This document shows, one piece after another, positions 28,675 to 37,257 of a stretch of DNA of 64,000 nt (position 1 is the first letter of the stretch; every line of letters starts with the position of its first letter). Position numbers and translations under genes: made by a program. This DNA comes from OCS116 cluster bacterium AG-435-F03 (lineage in GTDB: Bacteria; Pseudomonadota; Alphaproteobacteria; MED-G09): the NCBI GenBank assembly GCA_003212795.1, contig QCOV01000002.1, positions 186,001 to 250,000 on the forward strand. The letters run 5' to 3'. The notes below the pieces were generated by a model. That model was given only the letters and a program-made list of their open reading frames with translations, did no database searches and was not told where the DNA came from.

Positions 28675-28732
28675 TTAAAATCTGATCTCTTCAATGTTGC
28701 TATCGAATCAATATTATATTTGTTCTTAAATA

Positions 28733-28741
28733 TTATCCACA
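28733..28741 (+). promoter_or_regulatory. Isolated exact DnaA box upstream of ftsK
   Basis: TTATCCACA, exact consensus, in the 126-base gap between ftsK and the UbiH-like gene. No second box accompanies it, so it may be a regulatory DnaA site or chance. Confidence 0.4.
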
Positions 28742-28764
28742 GCAAGGTTTTTTTCTATGAGTAT

Positions 28765-28791
28765 TTGACAAATTACTATTCAACGTAAAAT
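28765..28791 (+). promoter_or_regulatory. Candidate sigma-70 promoter of the UbiH-like gene
   Basis: Perfect -35 TTGACA (28765-28770) and a -10-like TAAAAT (28786-28791), spacing 15. The start site would fall only a few bases before the ATG at 28801, so the mRNA may be nearly leaderless. No SD-like sequence precedes the ATG, which fits. Confidence 0.45.
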
Positions 28792-28800
28792 ATCAATCTT

Positions 28801-30018
28801 ATGAATTATAACGATAAAAACATTGATTTTATTGTATTTGGAGGTGGAATTACTTCAGATGTTCTTTCCCTTATATTAAATAATGAAAATAAGCAGTTTT
28901 ATGTCTTAGATGATAATAAAAATGATACATTAGTTAATTCTCCAAGATCTTTAGCGCTTTCACCATCTTCAATGAATTTGCTAAATTATTTTGAAATTGA
29001 TTTTCCTTTTGAAAAGTTAAATGAAATGAGGGTCTATGAGTCTGATTTGAGTAATAATAAAATAAAGAGTGAATTAATTTTTAATAATGAAAAGACTTTA
29101 TCTTATGTGGTCAAATATAATGATCTTAAGGACTCGCTTTTAAAAAAAACTAGATCTTTAAAAAACAGACTTAACTTAGAGAATTTTTTATCATTTGACC
29201 TAGAAAAAAATTTTATAAAGCTCGTCATGAAAGACGGTAAAGAAATATTTGCTAAAAACATTATTTTTACGCAGAAAATTGACTCAACGCTCCTTTCTCA
29301 ATTTAAACTCTCATATAAGGAAAAGAATTATAATCAAAAAGCTATTGTTGCTACCTTAGATCATAAGGATTCTCATGAAGGTGTAGCCTATCAATATTAT
29401 GATAATGGTAAACCGTTGGCCTTACTTCCATTATCAAAGTCAAAGGATTTATATAGAAGTTCATTAATATGGTCTTTAGATGATTATTTGGCAGATGATA
29501 TCTTATCTAATCAGGATTTAAAACATGTCTTACATGAAAAAATAGGACATCTTTATAAAGACATTAATATTTCTGAAGGTCCTCTATCTTTTGACTTGGA
29601 TAAGTTTCTTTTGAAGGGCAAAACTGACAAAAGACTAATTTTCGTTGGTGACTCTGTAAGGATGATGCATCCGATGGCCGGTCAAGCCTGGAATCAGAGC
29701 CTTCGAGATGTCTCCTATATTGCTGACGCATTATTTGAGTCAAAAAATCTTGGAATTGATCTTATTTCTACGCCTTCATTTAATTCTTTCAAAAGAATAA
29801 GAAAGATAGAGAGTGAAGGCATAACTAATTCAATTGATTTTATAAATTATATTTATACTTTAGACACTTCTATATCAAAGGGGTTTAGAAGAAACCTTAT
29901 GAAATTTGTAAATTTTGTAAAACCAATAAACAAATTATTAGTTAGTGAAGCCGAAGGTGGAATATTAAGACGCCCAAGCCTTCTTTTGGGAGAAAAGCCA
30001 GGTTCGAAGAGAATTTAA
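28801..30018 (+). CDS. UbiH/COQ6-family FAD-dependent hydroxylase (degenerate FAD motif)
   Basis: Flavoprotein of the ubiquinone-ring hydroxylase family. Seen: N-terminal strand plus glycine motif [18 protein letters not shown], and the C-terminal FAD motif [26 protein letters not shown], which matches the GD...HP.AGQG.N.G.RD signature. The family's N-terminal GGGxxG reads GGGITS, so the last Gly is lost, and the GQGLN segment reads GQAWN. 405 residues, usual length. It overlaps the Trm112 gene end-to-end by 4 bases. Which ring position it hydroxylates cannot be told from sequence. Confidence 0.8.
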   Translation: MNYNDKNIDFIVFGGGITSDVLSLILNNENKQFYVLDDNKNDTLVNSPRSLALSPSSMNLLNYFEIDFPFEKLNEMRVYESDLSNNKIKSELIFNNEKTLSYVVKYNDLKDSLLKKTRSLKNRLNLENFLSFDLEKNFIKLVMKDGKEIFAKNIIFTQKIDSTLLSQFKLSYKEKNYNQKAIVATLDHKDSHEGVAYQYYDNGKPLALLPLSKSKDLYRSSLIWSLDDYLADDILSNQDLKHVLHEKIGHLYKDINISEGPLSFDLDKFLLKGKTDKRLIFVGDSVRMMHPMAGQAWNQSLRDVSYIADALFESKNLGIDLISTPSFNSFKRIRKIESEGITNSIDFINYIYTLDTSISKGFRRNLMKFVNFVKPINKLLVSEAEGGILRRPSLLLGEKPGSKRI

Positions 30019-30188
30019 TCTAATTTTCTAGCTTCCTCAGGAAGCATAATTGGAATACCATCTCTAATTGGATAAGCAAGATTAGCTTCTTTGCTTATTA
30101 ATTCATTATTTTTTTCATCTAATAACAATTTATCTTTAGTTACTGGACAAACCAAAATGTCTAAAAGATCTTTATCAATTTTGTTCAT
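30015..30188 (-). CDS. Trm112/YcaR-family small zinc-ribbon-like protein
   Basis: A 57-residue gene read directly from the minus strand: begins [20 protein letters not shown], ends [14 protein letters not shown]. This is the Trm112/UPF0434 pattern ([11 protein letters not shown]..L, [11 protein letters not shown]). Only one Cys remains of the usual pair in the first knuckle (CPVTK). In other systems Trm112 activates methyltransferases; bacterial members are small and poorly characterised. It is 4 bases after the Lon-N gene and overlaps the stop of the UbiH-like gene. Confidence 0.88.
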   Translation of the reverse strand: MNKIDKDLLDILVCPVTKDKLLLDEKNNELISKEANLAYPIRDGIPIMLPEEARKLD

Positions 30189-30192
30189 AATA

Positions 30193-30843
30193 TTACTGTA
30201 TAGATTCTATGCCCTTATTTGTCGATAGGGCCATTTCGGTCATTGCAATTAAAAGTTCATTTCTCTTCTGAATATCTTCAGCTTCTAATAAGGCCTGTTT
30301 TTCTTCTGCGCTATAAGGGCTTAGTGAGCATAAAGAGTTTACGAGTGTTTCTGTGGGCGAACCTTTTACAGCTTCCCAATCGATTTGAAGATTATTTTTT
30401 TCCAAATATCTTTTCAAAACATCTAAAAGCTTGTCCCTATTAGCCTTATCTTGATTAAAACCTGGAGTTAAATCATTTTCAAAATCTTCATATGAAACTT
30501 TGACTTGTCTATAAGGTGTTAATGTATCTAGTTCTTGAGTAACCTTATATCTACAAATACCGTTTAAAGTAATAATAAATCTTGAGTCTGAAAGTTCTGT
30601 AAACGATGTAATTTTACCAAGGCAACCTATAGAATATAATTGATTTTCATTACTTTCTTGAGTTTGTATCATTCCTATTAATCGATCAGAGGATATAGAA
30701 TTATCAATCATTTCTAGATATCTTGGTTCAAATATATTGAGTGGTAACTGGGATCTAGGAAGAAGAAGAGCGCCATTCAAAGGAAAAATTGATATCTTAC
30801 TAGGTATTTCTTCAATCTTTTTATATTTGTATAAACTGTTCAT
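30193..30843 (-). CDS. Lon substrate-binding (LON N-terminal) domain protein
   Basis: Stand-alone LON_substr_bdg domain protein, without ATPase or protease domains. Pattern [29 protein letters not shown] at the start is typical. I choose the ATG at 30843 ([10 protein letters not shown]), 216 residues and 1 base after the cnoX stop; the in-frame Met at 30915 lies inside cnoX. Function of stand-alone versions is unknown. Its place between cnoX and Trm112 is a conserved alphaproteobacterial arrangement. Confidence 0.88.
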   Translation of the reverse strand: MNSLYKYKKIEEIPSKISIFPLNGALLLPRSQLPLNIFEPRYLEMIDNSISSDRLIGMIQTQESNENQLYSIGCLGKITSFTELSDSRFIITLNGICRYKVTQELDTLTPYRQVKVSYEDFENDLTPGFNQDKANRDKLLDVLKRYLEKNNLQIDWEAVKGSPTETLVNSLCSLSPYSAEEKQALLEAEDIQKRNELLIAMTEMALSTNKGIESIQ

Positions 30844-30844
30844 T

Positions 30845-31765
30845 CTAACTAAACAAAATTGAAGAAAGCTTCTTCCTTCCTTCGATAGCAAGCTCATCAG
30901 CAGGACCAAGAGCATTAAAAATTTCTAAAAGATTTTTTCTTGGCGCTTCATCATTCCACATTCTATCTTTTTCAATTATGAACAAAAAGTGTGAGATTGC
31001 ATTTTCATAATCCCCTTTTCCCATAAGGCTCATAGCAATACTAAATCTTATTTCGTGATTGTCGGGATTTTCTCCAAGCTTTTTTTCAAGGTCAGTTATA
31101 TCAGCAGCATCAACTTCATTATCTTGTGCCTTTTCAAATATTTCAATTCCTGATTTTGCTGACATAAAGTCTTGGTTCTTTTCTTTTTCAGGACTTTCTA
31201 TGTTTGATAATATTTCTTTTGCTAAATCAACTTCATTAATTTTTAGGTAGCAATTTGCTAGCATAGATAATGCTGTAACATTGTCAGGTTCTGATTGAGC
31301 TATTTTTCCAAAAACCTCCAGTGCTTCATTATAATTCTTATCACTAAACAGAGCTTTACCTTGTTCTATAGCTATATCATTGTCAGAAGGTCCATTAAGG
31401 GCGGCAAGTTTTTCAACAAAAGTTTTTATAGATGACTCTGGCTGCACACCAACAAAACCATCAACAGGCTGACCATTATGAAAACCCAGAATTGCTGGAA
31501 TAGATTGTATTTGTAATTGTTGAGATATCTCAGGATAGTCATCAATATTCATTTTTGTTAATGCGACTCTTCCATTGGATGAAGCAACAAGCTTATCTAG
31601 GATAGGACCAATTTGTTTGCATGGTTCACACCAGGGTGCCCAAAAATCTACTATGACTGGAGTTGATTTTGATTTTTCAATTACTTCTTGAACAAAATTT
31701 TCATTTGTTAAGTCTATAGAATGAAGATTTTCCACTTCGTTTTGACTTGATTGATCAAAATTCAT
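30845..31765 (-). CDS. cnoX: CnoX/YbbN-type thioredoxin with TPR domain
   Basis: Thioredoxin-fold co-chaperone linking redox stress to protein folding. Thioredoxin domain (about 15-125) with active-site-like FWAPWCEPCKQIGP, so both cysteines are present, then TPR-like helices (about 130-300: LFSDKNYNEALEVFGKIAQ, NVTALSMLANCYLK). 306 residues, family length. It lies 3 bases after the RHH-PII gene and one base before the Lon-N gene. Confidence 0.9.
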   Translation of the reverse strand: MNFDQSSQNEVENLHSIDLTNENFVQEVIEKSKSTPVIVDFWAPWCEPCKQIGPILDKLVASSNGRVALTKMNIDDYPEISQQLQIQSIPAILGFHNGQPVDGFVGVQPESSIKTFVEKLAALNGPSDNDIAIEQGKALFSDKNYNEALEVFGKIAQSEPDNVTALSMLANCYLKINEVDLAKEILSNIESPEKEKNQDFMSAKSGIEIFEKAQDNEVDAADITDLEKKLGENPDNHEIRFSIAMSLMGKGDYENAISHFLFIIEKDRMWNDEAPRKNLLEIFNALGPADELAIEGRKKLSSILFS

Positions 31766-31768
31766 TTT

Positions 31769-32263
31769 CTAGAGTGCGTCTTCCTGTGTTTCGCCTGTTC
31801 GAATTCTTATTGCTCTATCTACATCAGTAATAAAAATCTTACCATCGCCAACCTTACCTGTCTCAGAAGTTTTTGATATAAGGTCTACTACTTCTTCAAC
31901 TTTTTCTGTAGGAACAACAAGTTCAATTTTTATCTTTGGCACTTCAGTTGTTTTGTATTCTGCTCCTCGATAAATTTCTGTTTGACCTCTTTGACGACCA
32001 AACCCTTTTATTTCCGTTGCAGATAAACCTTCAATTCCAATAGTAATAAGTGAATCTCTTACATCATTATATTTATGCGGCCTTATAATCGCAGTTATCA
32101 TTTTCATGGTTTCCCCCTTCTCTAATCTAAGAGCAATTTTAACTAATCTTCTTATCGACTCGGAATGCGATGGAATATCTGTTTGATTTCTTCTCCACTT
32201 ATCCACCTCTTGTCTAAATTCGGAAGAGGCCACTAACTGTATTCTTTGATCTTGCTTGTTCAT
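31769..32263 (-). CDS. Ribbon-helix-helix domain fused to nitrogen-regulatory PII protein
   Basis: One uninterrupted frame joining two known modules. The first ~50 residues (QRIQLVASSEFRQEVDKW, then SESIRRLVKIALRLEKGET) have the strand plus two helices of MetJ/Arc-type RHH DNA-binding proteins. From residue 53 it is a full 112-residue PII protein: MKMITAIIRPHK start, T-loop GQTEIYRGAEYKTTEVPK with the modifiable Tyr, and GKVGDGKIF. The internal ATG at 32107 is preceded by GGGGGAAACC, a good SD, so free PII could also be made. Start at 32263 chosen over 32278. PII senses ATP/ADP/2-oxoglutarate; no glnA or amtB is adjacent. Confidence 0.85.
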   Translation of the reverse strand: MNKQDQRIQLVASSEFRQEVDKWRRNQTDIPSHSESIRRLVKIALRLEKGETMKMITAIIRPHKYNDVRDSLITIGIEGLSATEIKGFGRQRGQTEIYRGAEYKTTEVPKIKIELVVPTEKVEEVVDLISKTSETGKVGDGKIFITDVDRAIRIRTGETQEDAL

Positions 32264-32306
32264 ATTTTTATTATACATAAGAAAGATTAATAGTTAAGTA
32301 AGTTTG

Positions 32307-32335
32307 TTTACATCTTGATAACTTTCAAATATTGT
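32307..32335 (+). promoter_or_regulatory. Promoter of tRNA-Gly
   Basis: -35 TTTACA (32307-32312), 17-base spacer, -10 TATTGT (32330-32335). The predicted start is about 5 bases before the mature tRNA 5' end. Confidence 0.55.
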
Positions 32336-32346
32336 AAGTTTCTCAA

Positions 32347-32421
32347 GCGGGTGTAGCTCAGTGGTAGAGCATCACGTTGCCAACGTGAGGGTCGTGAGTT
32401 CGAATCTCATCGCCCGCTCCA
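32347..32421 (+). tRNA. tRNA-Gly (anticodon GCC)
   Basis: Full cloverleaf: acceptor GCGGGTG pairs with CGCCCGC, D arm with GTAGCTCAGTGGTAGAGC, anticodon stem TCACG/CGTGA enclosing loop TTGCCAA (anticodon GCC), T arm with GTTCGAATC. CCA is encoded at 32419-32421. A T-rich run follows (CTTTTTATT) and may end transcription. Confidence 0.97.
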
Positions 32422-32479
32422 TCTTTTTATTATCACTCAATTTTGTTATTATTTTTATTATTAATTAATATTGTTGTAA

Positions 32480-32644
32480 TTAAGCAACATTATTATATTT
32501 AATGCCTCTATATTTAAGTTCTTTTTGGACAATATTAATTTTTTCAATGTTATTATTATGCTTAATGCCTCTATAAAGACCTTCTTTTAAAGGCATGCAT
32601 GTTTCAACTGCTATATCTCTATTTCCTCTATATATTCTATTCAT
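32480..32644 (-). CDS. YRG-repeat microprotein B (DUF4278-like)
   Basis: 54-residue gene read from the minus strand: starts MNRIYRGN, contains three spaced YRG units (IYRGNRD, LYRGIKHNN, KYRGIKYNN) and ends VA. It begins one base after the stop of its paralogue (TAAGATG), with the SD AGGAG inside the end of that gene, so the two are translationally coupled. The YRG repeat pattern resembles DUF4278, a small family known mainly from cyanobacteria; that match is from memory of the motif. No membrane segment or signal peptide. Function unknown. Confidence 0.7.
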   Translation of the reverse strand: MNRIYRGNRDIAVETCMPLKEGLYRGIKHNNNIEKINIVQKELKYRGIKYNNVA

Positions 32645-32645
32645 C

Positions 32646-32792
32646 TTAAGCTCCTCTATATTTAAGTTCGTCTCTGTTTATTTCATTTTTTTCAACAGTA
32701 TTGTTGTGTTTAACACCTCTATAAGTGCCTTCATTATTGTGATTTCTTTCCTCAACATTAATGTTTGTATTTCCTCTGTAGATCTTTTCCAT
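32646..32792 (-). CDS. YRG-repeat microprotein A (DUF4278-like)
   Basis: 48-residue paralogue of microprotein B: MEKIYRGNTN..., TYRGVKHNN, and a final KYRGA. The start at 32792 is supported by a strong SD (AAAGGAGA) six bases upstream; a longer in-frame start at 32849 has no SD. It ends right after the third YRG where microprotein B continues with IKYNN. At DNA level the two share the segment CCTCTATATTTAAGTTC (32504 and 32654 regions). Asn-, Lys- and Glu-rich. First gene of a two-gene leftward unit divergent from the cobalamin riboswitch. Confidence 0.72.
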   Translation of the reverse strand: MEKIYRGNTNINVEERNHNNEGTYRGVKHNNTVEKNEINRDELKYRGA

Positions 32793-32904
32793 TTTAATCT
32801 CCTTTATATGTATAATGTATAACTTACACATAATATGTATATTACTCACTAAAATGTCAACCCCCTTTAACTTTTTTCTTGTTATTTTTTTAATAACAAA
32901 TAAA

Positions 32905-33058
32905 AGACCAATTGGTGCCGTTTAATATCGGATAATAGGGAAAAAGGTTTAAATCCTCTGCTGTACCCGCAACTGTTATTAAGTGTTTTTACAAATGTGT
33001 CACTGAGAAATTGGGAAGACTGTAAAAACTATACTTATAAGCCAGGAGACCTGCCAAA
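32905..33058 (+). promoter_or_regulatory. Cobalamin (B12) riboswitch aptamer
   Basis: Hallmarks in order: GGTGCCG (32914), AATAGGGAA (32934), AAATCC then the ACCCGCAACTGT core (32966-32976 region), a 9-bp stem GTTTTTACA/TGTAAAAAC (32985-32993 with 33021-33029) enclosing CACTGAGAAATTGGGAAG, and the B12 box GCCAGGAGACCTGCC (33041-33055). Lies upstream of a btuB-like receptor gene, its usual target. High cobalamin should repress. Confidence 0.93.
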
Positions 33059-33101
33059 ATAGTCGTATGTTTTTAGATCGGGGATAATCTAAGAATGCGG
33101 G

Positions 33102-33142
33102 CTTTGCCTCTAAACGACATAATTTTTATGGAGGAGGCAAAG
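33102..33142 (+). promoter_or_regulatory. SD-sequestering hairpin (riboswitch expression platform)
   Basis: Perfect 9-bp inverted repeat CTTTGCCTC (33102-33110) and GAGGCAAAG (33134-33142), loop 23 bases. The 3' arm overlaps the SD GGAGGAGG (33130-33137) of the receptor gene, whose ATG is at 33145. No T run follows, so control is probably translational. Confidence 0.75.
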
Positions 33143-33144
33143 AA

Positions 33145-34965
33145 ATGTTTGTCATTATTTTTATTTTTCTAATTTTTATTTCACCTTTGAATGCTCAGGA
33201 ATCAAGTAATTTTTCTATTCCAGAAGAAATAATTGTTAAATCAACAAGATCTGAAACTAATATTTATCAATTGGGTGGTTCAGTAGATATTATTACTTCA
33301 GAGCAAATTAAGAAAAGTGGTTTTAATTTTGTAAATGAAGCTCTTCAAACTATTCCAGGTTTGTATATTAGTCAAAATGGTGCTTTAGGCGGAACTGCTA
33401 CAGCTAGGATTAGAGGAGCAGCAAGTGGTCAGACTTTAGTTTTAATTGATGGTGTTTCAGTTTCTGACCCATCAACCCCTGGCGGTGAGTTCGACTTTTC
33501 AAGTTTATTGAGCTCTAATATCGAAAGAATTGAAATTTTAAAAGGTTCTCAATCAACATTATGGGGCAGTGACGCTATTGGAGGTGTTATTAATATAATA
33601 ACAACTAGTGAAGCAATCGGTCCAAGTATTAAATTGAATACAGAAATAGGCTCTTTCAACACACAAAAAATTGGTGCTGATTTGAGATATTCAAATACGG
33701 TTCATAATTTATATCTATCTTATAATCAGTTTAAATCAGATGGTATTTCAAAGGCAGACAAAAGTGACGGCAATTCAGAGAAAGATGGAATAGGCAGTAA
33801 ATCTTACTTAATAAAAACAGATCATAAAATTTCTGGATTTGAAATATCTACTAACCTTAATTACAGAGAATCCGATATTGACTATGATAGTTTTGGATTT
33901 GTAACTGGAGTTACTGATGGTGATGAAAATACAAAGGGCAGACAAATAAACTGGGCCCTAGAAGCAAAAAAATCTTTTTTAGATGATCGTTTAACAAACA
34001 CATTTTCCCTTTCTGAGTCTGAGATTGACAGGAAATATTATACGAATGGAGTAGAAAATTTTTCAGCAAAAGGTAAAAGAAGTTTTGCAAGATATATTAT
34101 TAATTACAATTTTAACGAAAATAATTTCTTTACCTTTGGAGCTGAGGCAGAGGAGTCATCTACATTTGATGATGATTTTGAAACTGAATCATTATTTTTC
34201 CTTTACGAGGTTATACCTCATGAAGATTTAGGCCTCTCTTTTGGTTTAAGAGAAGATAAAAGAGATAATTTACCAAGTGAAGAAACTCCTAAGGTAACAG
34301 CTTATTATAATATTAATAATAATTTACGCCTATCAGCTAATTGGGGCGAGGGGTTTAAATTACCAACAATATTTCAATCTACATTTTTTTGCTGCGGAGC
34401 AGACAAACCAAACAATAATCTGCTTCCAGAAACTAGTGAGGGATATGAGGTTGGCTTAACTTATGAATCAAATGAAAGAGATAATAGTTTCAAGTTTATT
34501 TATTTTGATCAGGAGATTAGTAATATGATAGATTTTTCATTTAGCCTTGGTGCTTATGAAAATTTAAAACTTGTTAACTCCGAAGGTTATGAATTTAATT
34601 TCGTATCTATTATCACTGATAATATACTTTTATCGGGAAGCTACTCCAAAACAGATAGCACAAATGAAGCAGGTATCAGGCTTATTCGATTGCCAGAAGA
34701 AAAAGCAAACTTAAATTTTGATTTATCTTACGGACTTAAAAATAAAATTTTTGTATCATTCTTTTATAATGGTGATGAAACTGACCCAAGAGGAATTGTC
34801 AAAAGCTGGATTAGATCTGATATAAATTTTTCTAGAAAAGTGAATGATAATATTAGAATGTATTTAAAAATCAAAAATATTTTCGATGAAAATTATCAAG
34901 ATATATACGGTTATGGAACCGAAGAAAGATCATTCAATTTAGGTGTATCATTGGATATTAATTAA
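33145..34965 (+). CDS. btuB: TonB-dependent receptor, BtuB-like (vitamin B12 uptake)
   Basis: Outer-membrane gated channel. Signal peptide (about 1-17, ending PLNAQE), TonB-box-like EEIIVKSTR, plug domain with [27 protein letters not shown] and [20 protein letters not shown], then a 22-strand barrel ending in the aromatic/hydrophobic strand [11 protein letters not shown]. 606 residues, close to E. coli BtuB (614). Substrate assignment rests on the cobalamin riboswitch directly upstream. btuF/C/D are not in the window. Converges with purH with a 4-base overlap. Confidence 0.9.
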   Translation: MFVIIFIFLIFISPLNAQESSNFSIPEEIIVKSTRSETNIYQLGGSVDIITSEQIKKSGFNFVNEALQTIPGLYISQNGALGGTATARIRGAASGQTLVLIDGVSVSDPSTPGGEFDFSSLLSSNIERIEILKGSQSTLWGSDAIGGVINIITTSEAIGPSIKLNTEIGSFNTQKIGADLRYSNTVHNLYLSYNQFKSDGISKADKSDGNSEKDGIGSKSYLIKTDHKISGFEISTNLNYRESDIDYDSFGFVTGVTDGDENTKGRQINWALEAKKSFLDDRLTNTFSLSESEIDRKYYTNGVENFSAKGKRSFARYIINYNFNENNFFTFGAEAEESSTFDDDFETESLFFLYEVIPHEDLGLSFGLREDKRDNLPSEETPKVTAYYNINNNLRLSANWGEGFKLPTIFQSTFFCCGADKPNNNLLPETSEGYEVGLTYESNERDNSFKFIYFDQEISNMIDFSFSLGAYENLKLVNSEGYEFNFVSIITDNILLSGSYSKTDSTNEAGIRLIRLPEEKANLNFDLSYGLKNKIFVSFFYNGDETDPRGIVKSWIRSDINFSRKVNDNIRMYLKIKNIFDENYQDIYGYGTEERSFNLGVSLDIN

Positions 34966-36548
34966 TGATTAAAATGTCTTAACCCTGTAAAAATCATTGC
35001 CAAACCAGCATCATCTGCAGCTTGAATGACTTCTTCATCTCTTATTGATCCACCGGGTTGAATTATAGCTGTTACACCAGCTTCAGCTGCTGCTATTAAA
35101 CCATCAGCAAATGGAAAAAAGGCGTCAGAGGCAACAACTGAGTCAACTGCAAGAGGGCTACTTTCTCCAGCGGCAGATGCGGCATCTTCAGATTTTCTTG
35201 CTGCTATTCTCGATGAATCTAGTCTATTCATCTGTCCGGCTCCGATCCCAACTGTTGCACCATTCTTTGCATAAACTATAGCGTTTGATTTTACATGTTT
35301 TGCTACAGTGAAAGCAAAATATAAGTCCTCTATCTCTTGATCAGTTGGTTTTCTTTTTGAAACAACTTTTACCTCTTTTTGGTTGATAACAGTGTTATCA
35401 TTAGTTTGAACAAGAAAACCTCCAGTAACTGTTTTCATTACATAAGATATTTCACTGGTATCAGATAAACCGCCGGTAGATAGCAGCCTTAAATTCTTTT
35501 TCTTGCTTATTATATTTTTAGCTTCATCCGAAACAGAAGGCGCAATAATTACTTCAGTAAATATCTCTGTAATTAATTCTGCGGTTTCCTTTTGTAGTTC
35601 TGAGTTAAAAGAAATTATTCCTCCAAAAGCAGATGTTGAGTCGCATTTTAAAGCTTCTTTATATGCTTCTACTTGATTGGAATTAATCGCAACTCCACAT
35701 GGATTTGCATGTTTAATTATTGCGACAGCATGACTTTTATTTGGATCAAATTCTGAAACTAGTTCAAATGCGGCGTTGGTATCATTGATATTATTATAAC
35801 TAAGCTCTTTTCCTTGGATTTGTTCGGCGGTAATAACGCCAAATCTATTTGTTCCATCAGTATAAAATGCCGCTTCTTGATGAGGGTTTTCACCATATCT
35901 CAGTGATTGTATTTTTTTTCCACCAAAAGATTTATAAGTTTGATCCCCATCTTTTACTTGTTTGTTCATCCAGTTTGATATAGCTGAGTCATAAGCTGCT
36001 GTCCTTGAATAGGCCTTAAGGGCTAAGTTTTTCAATGTTTTTTCTAGGACTTTTCCATCTTTTTTTAATTCCTCTATAATTAAACCATAATCATCCTTAT
36101 CAACGACCACAGCAACACTATTATGATTTTTTGCTGCCGCTCTTATCATTGCTGGCCCACCTATATCGATATTTTCAATACATTCTTCAAAGCTTACATC
36201 TTTTTTAATTGTATCTTCAAACGGGTATAAATTAACAATTAATAAATCTATCGTATTAATGGAGTTACTTTTTAAAGTCTCCATATGATCTTTATTTGTT
36301 TTTATCCCTAACAATCCACCATGTATATTTGGATGAAGTGTTTTTACTCTTCCATCTAAAATTTCTGGAAAACCTGTTACAGATGATACATCAGTAACAT
36401 TTACCCCTATCCCTTCAATAAAATTTTTTGTTCCGCCTGTTGATAGAATATCAATATCCAATGATGACAATTCTTTGGCTAAGTCTTCTAAGCCCTCTTT
36501 ATCTGAGACAGATATAAGCGCTCTTTTGACTTCAATCCCACCACTCAT
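34962..36548 (-). CDS. purH: Bifunctional AICAR transformylase / IMP cyclohydrolase
   Basis: Final two steps of purine synthesis to IMP. N-terminal MGS-like cyclohydrolase domain ([37 protein letters not shown]) and C-terminal AICARFT domain ([10 protein letters not shown] with Lys/His, [24 protein letters not shown]). 528 residues, normal. Uses AICAR also produced by HisF. Upstream rpe is 4 bases away on the same strand. Confidence 0.97.
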   Translation of the reverse strand: MSGGIEVKRALISVSDKEGLEDLAKELSSLDIDILSTGGTKNFIEGIGVNVTDVSSVTGFPEILDGRVKTLHPNIHGGLLGIKTNKDHMETLKSNSINTIDLLIVNLYPFEDTIKKDVSFEECIENIDIGGPAMIRAAAKNHNSVAVVVDKDDYGLIIEELKKDGKVLEKTLKNLALKAYSRTAAYDSAISNWMNKQVKDGDQTYKSFGGKKIQSLRYGENPHQEAAFYTDGTNRFGVITAEQIQGKELSYNNINDTNAAFELVSEFDPNKSHAVAIIKHANPCGVAINSNQVEAYKEALKCDSTSAFGGIISFNSELQKETAELITEIFTEVIIAPSVSDEAKNIISKKKNLRLLSTGGLSDTSEISYVMKTVTGGFLVQTNDNTVINQKEVKVVSKRKPTDQEIEDLYFAFTVAKHVKSNAIVYAKNGATVGIGAGQMNRLDSSRIAARKSEDAASAAGESSPLAVDSVVASDAFFPFADGLIAAAEAGVTAIIQPGGSIRDEEVIQAADDAGLAMIFTGLRHFNH

Positions 36549-36552
36549 AAAA

Positions 36553-37218
36553 TTAACTCCGAGATCTTAATTTAGAGATATTGTTGGCGTAATTATCTTG
36601 TCCGCCCTGAAAAGTTGAGGTTCCTGCAACAAGAACATCAGCGCCAGCATTTATTGCTAATTGTGATGTTTCAAAATTTATACCTCCATCTACTTCAAGC
36701 TCTATATCTTTTCCAGTTGCATCAATTAATTTTCGAATATTTTCAATTTTTTCTAATTGATCATGCATGAAGCTTTGTCCTCCAAAACCAGGAACAACAG
36801 TCATAACAAGTATTAAATCAATATCTTCAATTATCTTATCTAAGACATTAATTTCGGTTGATGGATTTAATGATATTCCCACTTTACAACCCAGGGATTT
36901 GATAATCTCTATGGTCGCCTTAGGATTGTCTTCTGCTTCGGGATGAAATGTAATAATATCTGATCCAGATTTAGCAAAATCTTCTAATAAAGGATTCACA
37001 GGAGTTATCATTAAATGAACATCAAATGGGATTTTGGTACATTTCCTTATATCTTTAATTACCTCAGGGCCTATAGTTAAATTTGGAACATAATGTCCAT
37101 CCATAACATCAACATGTACATAATCTGCTCCTGCAATTGTAATTGCTGAAATCTCTTCTCCAAGTTTTGAAAAATCTGCTGCTAATATCGATGGAGCAAT
37201 TTTAATTTTTTTGTCCAT
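36553..37218 (-). CDS. rpe: Ribulose-phosphate 3-epimerase
   Basis: Pentose phosphate pathway epimerase. TIM barrel: [32 protein letters not shown] with metal His/Asp, [12 protein letters not shown] and [10 protein letters not shown]. 221 residues, normal. Placed in the rsmB-rpe-purH order found in many alphaproteobacteria. It follows rsmB by 39 bases. Confidence 0.96.
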   Translation of the reverse strand: MDKKIKIAPSILAADFSKLGEEISAITIAGADYVHVDVMDGHYVPNLTIGPEVIKDIRKCTKIPFDVHLMITPVNPLLEDFAKSGSDIITFHPEAEDNPKATIEIIKSLGCKVGISLNPSTEINVLDKIIEDIDLILVMTVVPGFGGQSFMHDQLEKIENIRKLIDATGKDIELEVDGGINFETSQLAINAGADVLVAGTSTFQGGQDNYANNISKLRSRS

Positions 37219-37257
37219 TTAAATTCCATATCAGAGGCTTTGACTCAACGCAAGTAT

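Noticed and set aside
32199-32207. TTATCCACC, a one-mismatch DnaA box
   Set aside because: Lies inside the RHH-PII coding sequence without neighbours; expected by chance at this base composition.
32595-32822. Rightward hydrophobic open frame opposite the YRG-repeat genes
   Set aside because: It is the complement of the two microprotein genes, which have SDs and clear repeat conservation; the opposite frame has no RBS or family pattern.
32422-33144. Genomic island or prophage integrated at tRNA-Gly
   Set aside because: No integrase, no repeated tRNA 3' end within the window, and normal genes resume within 730 bases; only the two microproteins remain as possible imports.
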